A stretch of 64,000 nucleotides of DNA from JAEUWI01 sp942492815 (GCA_942492815.1 OW818658.1:1364001-1428000); one strand, 5' to 3'; positions 8,248-17,561 are shown, counted from the stretch's first letter. Notes: generated by a model from the letters alone, not told the origin. A program made the numbers and translations.

Positions 8248-9666
8248 TCAGCAGACCTGGTGGCAGTCCAGATTCAGGAGTCCCGCGAGTTTTTTCAGCC
8301 GTGGGGCGATGTGTCCCGTGCCTATGGCCATGTGGTGGGCCGGGCCCTGCTCCGCCCAGGCGTTCACGAAGGCTTTCGCGCCCACGCTGAATCGGTAGCG
8401 GCTGTTGGTGTTGCCAATCTGCAGCACGGGGCCAGGCACGCTTTCGCCCTCGGCGATCAGCAACCGCGCACTTCCACCCCGGCCCTGCACGATGGAGAGC
8501 AGCGTCACCGGCCCATGCTTCACCGTCATCTGGATGGACAGGCCCGTGCCGGGCTTGCCGTGATACACGGGCAGGGGCACCAGGGCAACGCGGCCCTCGG
8601 CGATGGCGGGGTGGGCCGGGCCGTCGTGGCCGAGCAGGACAATATCATCGTCGAAGTCCATGGCGTAGAATTCGGAGAAGCTGCCGCCCGTGCCAAAGAG
8701 GTCCATGATCTTCATGGCGATGGCGTTCTTAATCTCGCATTCACCGGCCACAGGCACGCCGTGCATGGTCAGGAGCGTATTGCCCGCAATGACGGAGGTG
8801 ACGATGTTTTCGTATTCATTGGCGGGCTGACCCTCGTAGTAGTAGGCCATGGCGTCGAGGCGATTGTTCTTGACGAGGGCGTCGAGCGCCACGGAGGTCC
8901 GGGCAGCCCGCTCCAGTTCCACGGCGTTGCACGCGGGCTCCACATCAAAATCCCGCTGGAACTGATCCAGCTTGCTCTGAATCGCCGCGCCGTCCGCCGC
9001 TTCACGGTGGCGTCGCAGTTCGCACATCTCCAGCAGTTCGAAGTGAACGCCAAAGTCCACGGCCAACTGGGTCATGTCGGAGTAAACATCAAGCATGCCG
9101 CAGTAATAATGGCCCAGGACGCCCACGCGCGCATTGCGCAGTCGTGAGGCGACTTTCGCCGCGGCGACCCAGTCCAGAATTTCAGTCCACGCTTCCGGAT
9201 CGTCGAGGGTGCCGGTCACCAGGTGGTAGTCGATACCGGCCCGGTTGAAGACCGAGGCGATTTCCGGCGCGGAGCAGGCCTGGCAGTGGGCGAGCCACTC
9301 GCCGGTCATTTTGCCGCGGTCGCCCAGGGCATTGAAGGCGGCATAGTCGATGGCGCGCACGGGCTGCAGATTCAGGACGAGGACCGGTACTTTCGCGCGC
9401 TGCACCACGGGCAGCACCGTAGAACTGAGGGCATAGGTGGAGACGTAGAGGAGGATGATTTCCACACCTTCGCGGGCGAGCATGTCGCCCACCTCGCGGG
9501 CCCGATCGGGATTATCCACCACGCCGGTATTCACGACGTCGAGTTCGGGATCCGCGCCGGTCAAGCGCTCGGCGATTCCACGCTGATAGCCCTGGAGTCG
9601 TTCAAAGAGCCCCTCAAACTGGGCCCAGTAGGTGTCCAGGCCGATTCCATACAATCCAATTTTCAT
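8248..9666 (-). CDS. L-arabinose/L-fucose isomerase-fold protein, candidate rhamnose isomerase
   Basis: This 472-residue protein belongs to the AraA/FucI isomerase superfamily. Four likely Mn-binding residues line up with those known for E. coli AraA (E306, E333, H350, H450): E309 (AGECE), E332 (FSEFYAMDF), H347 (LLGHDGP) and H444/H445 (AHHMAIGTGH). It interconverts an aldose and a ketose in the cytoplasm. It lies 20 bp after rhaT and 76 bp before a GH78 rhamnosidase on the same strand, so L-rhamnose to L-rhamnulose is the most likely reaction (inference from context). L-fucose or L-arabinose are alternatives. No rhaB or rhaD homologue is in the window. Confidence 0.8.
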   Translation of the reverse strand: MKIGLYGIGLDTYWAQFEGLFERLQGYQRGIAERLTGADPELDVVNTGVVDNPDRAREVGDMLAREGVEIILLYVSTYALSSTVLPVVQRAKVPVLVLNLQPVRAIDYAAFNALGDRGKMTGEWLAHCQACSAPEIASVFNRAGIDYHLVTGTLDDPEAWTEILDWVAAAKVASRLRNARVGVLGHYYCGMLDVYSDMTQLAVDFGVHFELLEMCELRRHREAADGAAIQSKLDQFQRDFDVEPACNAVELERAARTSVALDALVKNNRLDAMAYYYEGQPANEYENIVTSVIAGNTLLTMHGVPVAGECEIKNAIAMKIMDLFGTGGSFSEFYAMDFDDDIVLLGHDGPAHPAIAEGRVALVPLPVYHGKPGTGLSIQMTVKHGPVTLLSIVQGRGGSARLLIAEGESVPGPVLQIGNTNSRYRFSVGAKAFVNAWAEQGPAHHMAIGTGHIAPRLKKLAGLLNLDCHQVC

Positions 9667-9686
9667 GGGGATGGGTTACTCCCAGA

Positions 9687-10733
9687 TCAGCCGGCCAGAT
9701 AGTTGCCCACGCCGACCACGATGGTGGACAGCACCAGCACGGCGATACCCGCCGCCAGGGTGACCCGGGTGGGCCGTTGGGTGCCCTTCCACTCGCCAAA
9801 GAGGAGGCCCCAGGCATTGCTGAAGGCAATGATGAAGGCCATGTGGATGGTCCAGCTTGAAAAGTCGTAGGCGCCCATCATCGTGGTCGCCATGCCATAG
9901 AAGAAGAACTGGAGATACCAGGTGCAACCCGCGATGGCGGAGAAAACGTAGTTCCACAGAATCGGCGCGTCCCCGGAATTTCCGTAGTCGCGGTAACTCT
10001 GGTTGCGAATGTTCAGGTAGAGGCACCACACCAGATTCGTGGTGAGGCCGCCGCCGAGGGACACGATGAGCACGGGCAGATTGACGAAGGTGGGGGAGAC
10101 GCCCGAGGCCAGGGCGGCATCAGAAATGGGTTTGCCCGCGGCAAAGGCAAAGGCCATGCAGGCACTCATGACGCCTGCAAACACAGCGACCCACAAGCCG
10201 TGGATCAGGTTGAACTCAACGGCGCCTTCTTCCTTCTTTTCAAGGTTCACTTCGCGTTCGCGGCGGATACCGGCCCGGCCGCATACGGCAATGCCCGCCA
10301 GGCAAACGACCACGCCGAAGAGGGTCGTTAGCCCGGAGGATGTTGCAGTAAGATCGGTGAAGGTGCCGAGGAAGAGGGGCGGGATGACCGTGCCGAAAGC
10401 GGCGCAGAAACCCAGGGCGACGGCGTAGCCCAGGGAGAGGCCCAGATAGCGCACGGACAGGCCGAAGGTGAGTCCACCAATGCCCCAGAGGAGGCCAAAG
10501 AGATAGGTGCGGAAGAGGGCTCCGCCCGGTGCGTTCAGCAGCGCCTCAAAGCCGTCGGGTGCCAGAATGGCCACGCCAATCAAGGGCGCGATGAGCCAAC
10601 TGAAGATTCCCCCCACAAGCCAATAGGACTCCCATTGCCAGTTGCGCACCCGCGTATACGGGATATAAAAACTGGCGGCGGCAAGTCCGCCCACGGCGTG
10701 TAACAACACCCCTAATGCTGGATTCGGTTCCAT
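9687..10733 (-). CDS. rhaT: L-rhamnose/proton symporter
   Basis: This 348-residue polytopic membrane protein is close to the 344 residues of E. coli RhaT. It contains the family-like N-terminus GVLLHAVGGLAAASFYIPYTRVRNWQWES and about ten hydrophobic segments. It imports L-rhamnose with H+ across the inner membrane. The ATG at 10733 is chosen because the mature family start (MEPNPALG) lies there. An upstream ATG at 10778 would add 15 polar residues. It is the first gene of the rhaT-isomerase-GH78 operon, and context supports rhamnose as substrate. Confidence 0.93.
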   Translation of the reverse strand: MEPNPALGVLLHAVGGLAAASFYIPYTRVRNWQWESYWLVGGIFSWLIAPLIGVAILAPDGFEALLNAPGGALFRTYLFGLLWGIGGLTFGLSVRYLGLSLGYAVALGFCAAFGTVIPPLFLGTFTDLTATSSGLTTLFGVVVCLAGIAVCGRAGIRREREVNLEKKEEGAVEFNLIHGLWVAVFAGVMSACMAFAFAAGKPISDAALASGVSPTFVNLPVLIVSLGGGLTTNLVWCLYLNIRNQSYRDYGNSGDAPILWNYVFSAIAGCTWYLQFFFYGMATTMMGAYDFSSWTIHMAFIIAFSNAWGLLFGEWKGTQRPTRVTLAAGIAVLVLSTIVVGVGNYLAG

Positions 10734-11110
10734 GGTTCCCCATTTCCAACCCCGCGTAGTATGGCGCAACGAACGCAACGGTTACAAGGGGAAAAGTTGG
10801 TCGCGTTGATCTAACCCCAAGCTCGACCACTGAAACAGGTTTTCGATGTTCTGTCATTCCCGCGCATGCGGGAATCCAGAGACCGGCGGACGTGAACTGC
10901 GTAAAGGTACTGGATTCCCGCATGCGCGGGAATGAAAGAACGTCAACAAGCTGACGGACCCGAGTGCAGGAGAATTTCTTGCGAAACGCAAAGCGATCAG
11001 CGCAGTCTAAAGGGTGACGCGTCCGACTGGACCGAGTGCCTGGGTGGAAGGCACACACACTGCTGCGGTGTGGCTCCGGCATGGGGCGCGCATTATTGGG
11101 GAATGACGCC
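10734..11110. other. Intergenic region between divergent rhaT and GH78 genes
   Basis: This 377-bp gap separates two divergent rhamnose-related genes and must contain both promoters. The only clear structure is the long inverted repeat listed separately at 10854-10935. I see no further gene in it. Confidence 0.6.
10854..10935. repeat. Long perfect inverted repeat with palindromic arms
   Basis: A 26-bp arm at 10854-10879 is repeated as its exact reverse complement at 10910-10935, with a 30-bp spacer. Each arm is itself nearly palindromic (core ATTCCCGCGCATGCGGGAAT). It is likely a small dispersed REP/MITE-like element, and it would fold into a strong stem in RNA. Confidence 0.8.
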
Positions 11111-14100
11111 ATGCGCCTCGCGACCTCCTTTCTTCTGGGAATCCTTTCTTGTGTCGGGGCTGTTGCCGCGCCCCTTTCCGTGAGTACGCTCCGTTGCGAG
11201 TATCTGAATGACCCGCTGGGAATTGACGTGCCCGCGCCGCGTCTGAGCTGGGTTCTGGCCTCGGAAGCGCGGGGCGCGCACCAGTCGGCCTGGCAGGTGA
11301 TTGCGGCGTCGACGCCGGAATTACTTGCCCGGGATCAGGGCGACCTGTGGGATTCGGGCAAGGTGGCCACCGCCCAGTCCGTCCATGTGGTCTACGCGGG
11401 AAAGGTGTTGCTGACGGGACAGCGGTGCCACTGGAAAGTGCGCACGTGGAATGGGGCAGATGAAGTATCCCCGTGGAGCGCGTCCGCCTTCTGGTCCATG
11501 GGCCTGCTCAACGAAACCGACTGGAAGGGTGAATGGATCGGGATGAACGCCGGAGCACAGGCACCGACACTTCAGGCCGACGCGCTCCAATACGCAAACT
11601 GGATCTGGTATCCCGGCGACGAGCCCGTGGTGTCGCCGCCACCCGGCGAACGCTATTTTCGCGCGCGCTTCGAGTTGCCGGATCTCGCAGCGGTCGAAGC
11701 GGTCAACGCCTGGTTTACGGCGGATAACCGCGCTGAGCTCTTTCTGAACGGCGAATCCGCGGCGTCGATTGAAACCTACAACGAAGTGCGCGCGGTGGAC
11801 CTTACCGGACTAGTGCGGGCCGGTGAAAATGTCGTCGCGATCGCAGCCCTCAACAAGGGCGCCGCAGGCAATCCCGCAGGACTGCTCGCGGTAGTCGAAG
11901 TTCGATTCAAAGACGGCACGACCCTCGTCAAGGGGGCCGATGCCACTTGGCGGAGTTCCGCGCAGCCGGTCGACGGCTGGAAGTCGCCAGGCTTCGACGA
12001 GAGTGCCTGGCTACCCGCCCACGTACTGGGGCCCCTCGGTTGCGAACCCTGGCCCGGCGTTGGATTCTCCGACAAGCGGAAGTTGGCCGCGCGTATGCTG
12101 CGCAAGGATTTCGCAGTGGACGCTCGCCCGATTCGCGCCACCGCCTATATTTCCGGGCTGGGCCTCTTCGCGCTTCATATCAACGGGCAACGCATCGGCG
12201 ATGAAGTGCTGGCTCCGGGCCTGACGGAGTACAACAAACGCGCGTTCTACCGCAGCTTCGACGTGACGGCGGACGTGCAGGCGGGGGCCAACGCCGTGGG
12301 CGTCGTGCTGGGTAACGGGCGCTACTTCGCGCCGCGCGGCCTGATCCCCACGCGCACCACGACCTACGGGCTGCCCTCGCTGCGTTTCCAACTGGAGATT
12401 CTTTATGGCGATGGTCGGATCGAGCACATCGTGTCAGACGAAACTTGGAAGGTAACGGATCAGGGACCGATTCTCGCCAACAACGAGTATGATGGCGAGC
12501 ACTACGATGCGCGCCGGGAGATGCCGGGCTGGAGCGCGCCGGGCTTTGACGCGAGTACCTGGACTTCCGTGGACCGCATGGATGCGCCAGGCGGCGTGCT
12601 GTCCGCCCAGATGGCCGAACCCATTCGTGTGACCGGCAAAATATCCCCGAAAACCATCAGTCAGCCGAAGCCGGGCATGTACATTTTCGACATGGGCCAG
12701 AACATGGTGGGGTGGTGCCGGCTGAAGGCCGAAGGTCCCGTGGGCAGCGCCGTAAAGCTGCGCTTCGCGGAAACCCTGAAGGACGACGGCACGCTCTATC
12801 TGGCCAATATCCGTGGCGCTGAAGTGACCGACGTATACACGCTCAAGGGCGCCGGTGTGGAATCGTGGGCGCCCGAATTCACCTACCACGGTTTTCGTTA
12901 TGTGGAAATGACGGGCTATCCCGGCGATCCGACGCTGGACGCGCTCGAAGGGGAACTGGTGAATGACGACATGGCGATATCCGGTACCTTTACCTGCTCC
13001 AACCCGCTGCTGAATCAGATCTACAAGAACATTGAGTGGGGCGTGCGCGGCAACTACCGCAGCGTGCCCACGGACTGTCCCCAGCGCGACGAGCGCCAGG
13101 GATGGCTGGGTGATCGATCGGCGGAGTGTACCGGCGAGAGCTATCTCTTCAACGTGGCCGCGTTCTACGCCAAGTGGGCGACTGATATTGAAGACGCGCA
13201 GCGGGAAGACGGAAGCGTATCGGATGTGTGCCCCTCCTACTGGCCCATGTACAACGACAACGTCACGTGGCCCAGCACTCTCCTGATGGCGCCCCACATG
13301 CTCCTGACCCAGTATGGCGACACACGGAGCATCGAAGAACACTACGACGGCATGCAGCGATGGATTACCCACATGGAGCAGTACATCCAGGGCGGCCTCA
13401 TGCCGAAGGACAACTATGGCGACTGGTGCGTGCCGCCCGAGGAAGAACACCTGATTCATTCGAACGATGAATCGCGCAAGACCTCGGGCGAGGTGCTGGG
13501 CACGACCTACTTCATCTACGACCTGAAGCTCATGGCGAAATACGCCACCATGCTGGGCAAGACGGAAGAGTCTGCGCAATATGCGGCCCAGGCTCAGGCC
13601 ATGACCGAGGCCTTCAATAAGAAATACTGGAATGCGGATAAGGGTTACTACGCGAACGGCTCCCAGACCGCCCAGGTGCTGCCCCTGTATTTCGGTATTG
13701 CTCCTGCGGAGGCGGAGGGGCCAGCCTTCGACTATCTGGTGAACAAGATCATGGTCGAGGGCAAGGGCCATATCGGAACGGGACTAGTCGGAGGCCAGTG
13801 GCTGATGCGCACCCTCTCTGATCGCGGGCGCGCGGACGTGGCCTATACCATTGCAACGCAGACGGACTACCCGAGCTGGGGCTACATGATAGGCCAGGGC
13901 GCCACGACCATCTGGGAGTTGTGGAATGGCAATACGGCCGACCCCGCCATGAACTCGCACAACCACGTAATGCTCGTGGGCGACCTGTGTACCTGGTTCC
14001 ACGAGTATCTCGCGGGCATCCGTCCCGATCCGGAGGTGCCGGGCTTCAAGCACATCCTCATGAAACCCCATGTGGTGGGCGATTTGACGCACGTATCCGC

Positions 14101-14350
14101 CACACACCGGTCGCTCTATGGCGAGATTAAGAGTGCCTGGAAAGTCGCGGATGGCAAACTGGTGTGGGACGTAACGGTTCCGCCGAATACAACCGCGACG
14201 GTGAGTGTACCGGTGAAAGACGGTGGCGTGGTCAGCGAGGGTAACCGACCCGCGAGTTCCGCGGAGGGTGTTACCGCTGCCGGACAGACCGAGGGATATG
14301 CCAACTACCATGTTGCGGGAGGGTCATATACGTTCAATACAGCGTGGTAG
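11111..14350 (+). CDS. Large exported alpha-L-rhamnosidase, GH78 family
   Basis: This 1079-residue protein begins with a signal peptide (about residues 1-20). An N-terminal fibronectin-like domain follows (LRCEYLNDPLGIDVPAPRLSWVL). Next come an inserted beta-sandwich (about residues 165-290) with the WYPGDE and LFLNGES pattern, and the rhamnosidase N-domain (IRATAYISGLGLFALHINGQ). The (alpha/alpha)6 catalytic domain has the canonical DCPQRDERQGWLGD near residues 655-668. A C-terminal beta domain closes the protein. It removes non-reducing rhamnose. The ATG at 11111 places the signal peptide correctly. It faces the rhaT operon, so the two transcripts may share control. Confidence 0.93.
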   Translation: MRLATSFLLGILSCVGAVAAPLSVSTLRCEYLNDPLGIDVPAPRLSWVLASEARGAHQSAWQVIAASTPELLARDQGDLWDSGKVATAQSVHVVYAGKVLLTGQRCHWKVRTWNGADEVSPWSASAFWSMGLLNETDWKGEWIGMNAGAQAPTLQADALQYANWIWYPGDEPVVSPPPGERYFRARFELPDLAAVEAVNAWFTADNRAELFLNGESAASIETYNEVRAVDLTGLVRAGENVVAIAALNKGAAGNPAGLLAVVEVRFKDGTTLVKGADATWRSSAQPVDGWKSPGFDESAWLPAHVLGPLGCEPWPGVGFSDKRKLAARMLRKDFAVDARPIRATAYISGLGLFALHINGQRIGDEVLAPGLTEYNKRAFYRSFDVTADVQAGANAVGVVLGNGRYFAPRGLIPTRTTTYGLPSLRFQLEILYGDGRIEHIVSDETWKVTDQGPILANNEYDGEHYDARREMPGWSAPGFDASTWTSVDRMDAPGGVLSAQMAEPIRVTGKISPKTISQPKPGMYIFDMGQNMVGWCRLKAEGPVGSAVKLRFAETLKDDGTLYLANIRGAEVTDVYTLKGAGVESWAPEFTYHGFRYVEMTGYPGDPTLDALEGELVNDDMAISGTFTCSNPLLNQIYKNIEWGVRGNYRSVPTDCPQRDERQGWLGDRSAECTGESYLFNVAAFYAKWATDIEDAQREDGSVSDVCPSYWPMYNDNVTWPSTLLMAPHMLLTQYGDTRSIEEHYDGMQRWITHMEQYIQGGLMPKDNYGDWCVPPEEEHLIHSNDESRKTSGEVLGTTYFIYDLKLMAKYATMLGKTEESAQYAAQAQAMTEAFNKKYWNADKGYYANGSQTAQVLPLYFGIAPAEAEGPAFDYLVNKIMVEGKGHIGTGLVGGQWLMRTLSDRGRADVAYTIATQTDYPSWGYMIGQGATTIWELWNGNTADPAMNSHNHVMLVGDLCTWFHEYLAGIRPDPEVPGFKHILMKPHVVGDLTHVSATHRSLYGEIKSAWKVADGKLVWDVTVPPNTTATVSVPVKDGGVVSEGNRPASSAEGVTAAGQTEGYANYHVAGGSYTFNTAW

Positions 14351-14753
14351 CGGTATGCGTCAAGTCCCTTGTGGAGTCGGAAAACGGACTTGGACGTCAA
14401 TCACTCGTAACCGTTCACGGGGTCACATTGGGACTGACGCGGACCCGTGTGCCATGGTAGCGAAAACGCCGTTAATCTGCAGAAGGCCTTGTCCGAGCGA
14501 TACTCACTGCAACGTCCGTGGCTGTCCCGTTGTGGCCCGAGTGCACTTGGGACGTTCAAGGTGCCCGTATCGAGGGCCAGTGTCTCGGATTGCGCGCGCG
14601 TTGCTGTATCCGAGGCGTCTCCCTGACGACAGGACAGCCACGCCCTTCATGGTTCACTTTCCCACAAGAAGCTCCTCTTAAATCAACATCACGGAGTTCA
14701 ACTCCGTTCACTTGGGCGCGTCAGTCCCTATGTGATCCCGTGAACGGTTACAA
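14351..14753. other. Gap occupied by an IS66-like MITE
   Basis: About 48 bp after the GH78 stop, the rest of this 403-bp gap is filled by the element at 14399-14759. No coding sequence was found in it. Confidence 0.7.
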
Positions 14754-14759
14754 TCACTC
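14399..14759. mobile_element. Non-autonomous IS66-like element (MITE) with target-site duplication
   Basis: The element spans 14407-14751 (345 bp). Its terminal inverted repeats are about 35 bp: 14407-14441 and 14717-14751 are reverse complements with two mismatches, and the ends start GTAACCGTTCACGG. It is flanked by a perfect 8-bp direct repeat AATCACTC at 14399-14406 and 14752-14759. IS66-family ends beginning GTAA and 8-bp duplications are established knowledge. No transposase gene is inside. A short internal palindrome (CGGAGTTCAACTCCG) lies near 14691. The right duplication covers the stop codon of the DUF1080 gene, so insertion hit the end of that gene without breaking it. Confidence 0.88.
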
Positions 14760-15458
14760 CAGCTCTTTGACCTTCAGGTTGCGAAATTCGATTCGGAAGC
14801 CTTCTCCCTCGAGTCCCACCAGACCCTTGGCGTTCCCACAGTCATTGAACGTCGAAGTGACTTCGTCATTCACCCGGAGCGTAAGCGTCTTGCCCTGCGC
14901 CGTGATCTCGAGGGTATTCCACTCGCCCGCGGGCTTCACCCGGTCAGCCTGAGCGCTGTCCTTCGTGGAGAAAGAGGCCTTCTTGCCGTCTGCCGCAGGT
15001 GACTCGCCAAAAAGATAGCCGCCGTTGGCATCGCCGAACTGGGCCTGGTGCCAGATGGAACCATCGTGGTTGTTGCGAATGTAGATGCCGCTGTTGTAGC
15101 CGGATTTCCCGTCAACCTTCGTGTAACGAAACTCGCAATGAAAGACGGCGTCGCCGAACTCACGGTCAAACATGAGCATGTCGTGCCCGCCGTCTCCCTC
15201 GCAGATCAAAATCTTGCCCGACGAATCCACGTGCCACTGCTCTTTCCCCAGTGGCTTGCCGGGGGGGACGGAGACCCGATTCCATCCCTCCAGGCTGGCC
15301 GTGGGCATGATGTCCAGCCAGCCTGTGGCATCCGCCTCCAGGGCGGCTGGTGCGGGCTGGGCCGTCACCAGACGGCCCACGGCGAAGGTCGCCACCACAA
15401 TCCAAACCAGACCTGACCGGGCCGTCGTGCAACGCAAAGTGTTTGCTATGCTGTTCAT
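14754..15458 (-). CDS. Exported DUF1080 (3-keto-disaccharide hydrolase-type) protein
   Basis: This 234-residue protein has a signal peptide followed by a single concanavalin-like DUF1080 domain. Signature stretches are YNSGIYIRNN, GEWNTLEI and a C-terminus ending FRNLKVKELE. Members of this family hydrolyse 3-keto-glycosides or bind sugars in the periplasm (family knowledge). The ATG at 15458 follows TAGGAA and starts the signal peptide. A further in-frame ATG at 15512 is less suitable. The stop codon lies inside the 8-bp duplication made by the adjacent MITE. Confidence 0.88.
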   Translation of the reverse strand: MNSIANTLRCTTARSGLVWIVVATFAVGRLVTAQPAPAALEADATGWLDIMPTASLEGWNRVSVPPGKPLGKEQWHVDSSGKILICEGDGGHDMLMFDREFGDAVFHCEFRYTKVDGKSGYNSGIYIRNNHDGSIWHQAQFGDANGGYLFGESPAADGKKASFSTKDSAQADRVKPAGEWNTLEITAQGKTLTLRVNDEVTSTFNDCGNAKGLVGLEGEGFRIEFRNLKVKELE

Positions 15459-15522
15459 GGCATTGGTTCCTAGCAATTGGCGATACACTCGCACTCTTAG
15501 AGGAATTTCCATCGCGTTTTCA

Positions 15523-16725
15523 TTAGATACGCAGGAAGATCTTCCGGCGATACATCCAGAAGAGCATCAGCCACATCATCAGCAGTGTCGCCATGCCGTG
15601 GAAAAGAGGCTCATAGCCCGCGCCGGCGAAGGCGAAGAAACTCTGGCCGAGGTGAGTCTTGAGATTGTCTCCGACGAAGCCGCGCAGCATTTCCGTGATG
15701 AAGTAGGCGGCGATGGAGTTCATGCCGATCACCTTGAGGGGGAAAGTCCAACCTTTTACATTGGCCATGTCGATGATGGCGTAGAAGGCCGCCAGCAGCA
15801 GGATACACCAGCCGCCGCTGAAGAGGACCCAACTCGGCGTCCAGATCTTCTTGACCACGGGGCAGATGCCGAGGGCACCCAGAAGCCAGCCGAGGAAAAG
15901 GCAGGTAATACCCGCGATGACGAGCCATTGCACTTTATATTTCGGCGTTTTTTCGCTGCGAAGCACTTCGCCGGCGATGAGCCCGAGGATCATGGTGCCC
16001 AGCGTGGGAATGAAGCTAAGGGTGGAGTAGCCGCCCCGATTGAAGAGGAAAGGCGTTTCGCGCGGGAACAGGTTCATGAACCAGGTGTCGAAGGCCCAGG
16101 CGAAGTTGGTGTTGAGGTTCCAGTGAGCCGCGAAGCCGGTGAGGTTGTGTTCGTACGCGGCGGTGATGCCGATACTTGCCCAGTCGAAATCCGCGCCCGG
16201 CAGGGGGTAGAGGGCGAAGGCGAGCCAGTACCCCACGAGGATTGTCGCCAAGGCACCCCACTGGACGCGCAAGGAGCCAAATCCGATGAGGAACAGGAAT
16301 CCATAGCCGAGACCGATCTGAGAGAGCGTATCCTCGAAAGTCCACTTGGTCATTTCCTGGCCCGTTGAGCGAAGAAAAACGCCGAGCAAGATGAGCAGCA
16401 GCGCGCGCCAGAAGGCGTGGATCGAAAGCCGCGTGCGGGATTGTCCCTTGGCCATGCGGGCGGCGATGGAAAAGGGCAGCGCGACACCCACGATGAACGA
16501 GAAGGATGGTTGGATCATGTCGTGCAGACTGCACCCGACCCACGCCACGTGGGACTGGTGCCAGTCCAGAAAGGCCCAGAAGCCACTCTCGGGAAAGGCT
16601 TCGGCGACACTGCCAAAGCGCAGTACCTCGGCCATGAGGAGGAACATGACCAAGCCCCGGTAGGCGTCGAGAGATGCGAGGCGCTGGGGGAAGGATGGGG
16701 CGGGGGATAGTGGAGCAGTTGTCAT
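15523..16725 (-). CDS. HGSNAT-like (DUF5009/COG4299) membrane acyltransferase
   Basis: This is a 400-residue protein with about ten hydrophobic segments. The N-terminal SLDAYRGLVMFLLMAE motif is typical of the heparan-alpha-glucosaminide N-acetyltransferase/DUF5009 family. A later segment, KVIGMNSIAAYFITEML, is also family-typical. It may transfer acetyl groups to sugars across the inner membrane. The substrate is unknown. The ATG at 16725 is chosen because the family N-terminus begins there. The open frame upstream is low-complexity and Arg/Pro-rich. It is followed by DUF1080 on the same strand, about 64 bp away. Confidence 0.87.
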   Translation of the reverse strand: MTTAPLSPAPSFPQRLASLDAYRGLVMFLLMAEVLRFGSVAEAFPESGFWAFLDWHQSHVAWVGCSLHDMIQPSFSFIVGVALPFSIAARMAKGQSRTRLSIHAFWRALLLILLGVFLRSTGQEMTKWTFEDTLSQIGLGYGFLFLIGFGSLRVQWGALATILVGYWLAFALYPLPGADFDWASIGITAAYEHNLTGFAAHWNLNTNFAWAFDTWFMNLFPRETPFLFNRGGYSTLSFIPTLGTMILGLIAGEVLRSEKTPKYKVQWLVIAGITCLFLGWLLGALGICPVVKKIWTPSWVLFSGGWCILLLAAFYAIIDMANVKGWTFPLKVIGMNSIAAYFITEMLRGFVGDNLKTHLGQSFFAFAGAGYEPLFHGMATLLMMWLMLFWMYRRKIFLRI

Positions 16726-16853
16726 GGTGTACTTTCCAGGGGGCGGGTGGAAATCCGACCGGGGCCACCGCACGGTCTGTCTTTCCGACTGAGCACGGGC
16801 CACAGTTTGGAAGAGTCTACCAGAGTGCGCCGGAGGGTTCCATCGAAATGTCC

Positions 16854-17561
16854 CTACACGGTCTGCACATCGCCGACATCCGCTTCCAGGCGTTCGTGGA
16901 GCCGGTTCAGACTTTCCTGGATCTCGATGCGCTTCGCGTCGATGGCTTCGCGGGCGGTGCTTTCGGCCGGTGCGATGGGCGCGCCGTAGCCGTAGACGAG
17001 GCGGGCGAAGGGCTTGGGCACCGCCATGCGATCCCAGGTGCGCAGGCGCCAGCTCTTGCTGATGGCGAAGGCGATGGGGACGACGGGCACGCCGGTGCGC
17101 GCCGAGAGAATGGCGAGTCCGGGCTGGGCCTGGCGACGGGGGCCGCGGGGGCCGTCCATGGTGAGGCCGACGCAGTCCACCAGTTTCAATGCTTTTTCCA
17201 GTTCGCGCAGCACTTCCGCCCCGCCCCGGGAAGTGGAGCCACGGACGCACTCCACGTTGAACTGATGGGTGAGCCGAGCCGCGAGTTCTCCGTCAAAGCT
17301 GTAGCTGGAGGCGGCGTGAAAATTGGACCCGGAGTGCTTGTAGAGCGCATAGGCCGTGGCCTCGTGCCAAAGGGCGAGGATGGCGTGCCCATGGGTTGCC
17401 TGGGTGTCGTCCAGGTAGTGATGGTCACGCGTTTCGCGGGGACAGGTGAAGAGGATGGTCCGGAGGATTCCCACGATGAGCGGCGGTAGGACGGCAAGCT
17501 GAAGCCGCTGTTTTCGGGTGAAGATATTGGGGGAAGTGTAGTTCAGTTCCGGTAGTTTCAC
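16854..17561 (-). CDS. Lysophospholipid acyltransferase-like protein (DUF374)
   Basis: This 235-residue protein matches the DUF374/LPLAT-like family. It carries LWHEAT, SYSFDGE, RGSTSRGG, TMDGPRGPRR and LSARTGVPVVPIAF in the expected order. It probably acylates a lipid or lipid A-type precursor at the inner membrane, but the acceptor is not predictable. It starts with GTG at 17561, overlapping the TGA of the upstream panE-like gene (GTGA), so the pair is translationally coupled. Confidence 0.87.
   Translation of the reverse strand: MKLPELNYTSPNIFTRKQRLQLAVLPPLIVGILRTILFTCPRETRDHHYLDDTQATHGHAILALWHEATAYALYKHSGSNFHAASSYSFDGELAARLTHQFNVECVRGSTSRGGAEVLRELEKALKLVDCVGLTMDGPRGPRRQAQPGLAILSARTGVPVVPIAFAISKSWRLRTWDRMAVPKPFARLVYGYGAPIAPAESTAREAIDAKRIEIQESLNRLHERLEADVGDVQTV

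Noticed and set aside
5397..8390. Very long plus-strand open frame
   Set aside because: It is the antisense shadow of the minus-strand GH78 gene and the rlmN end. It has no family signature and the GH78 frame is well supported.
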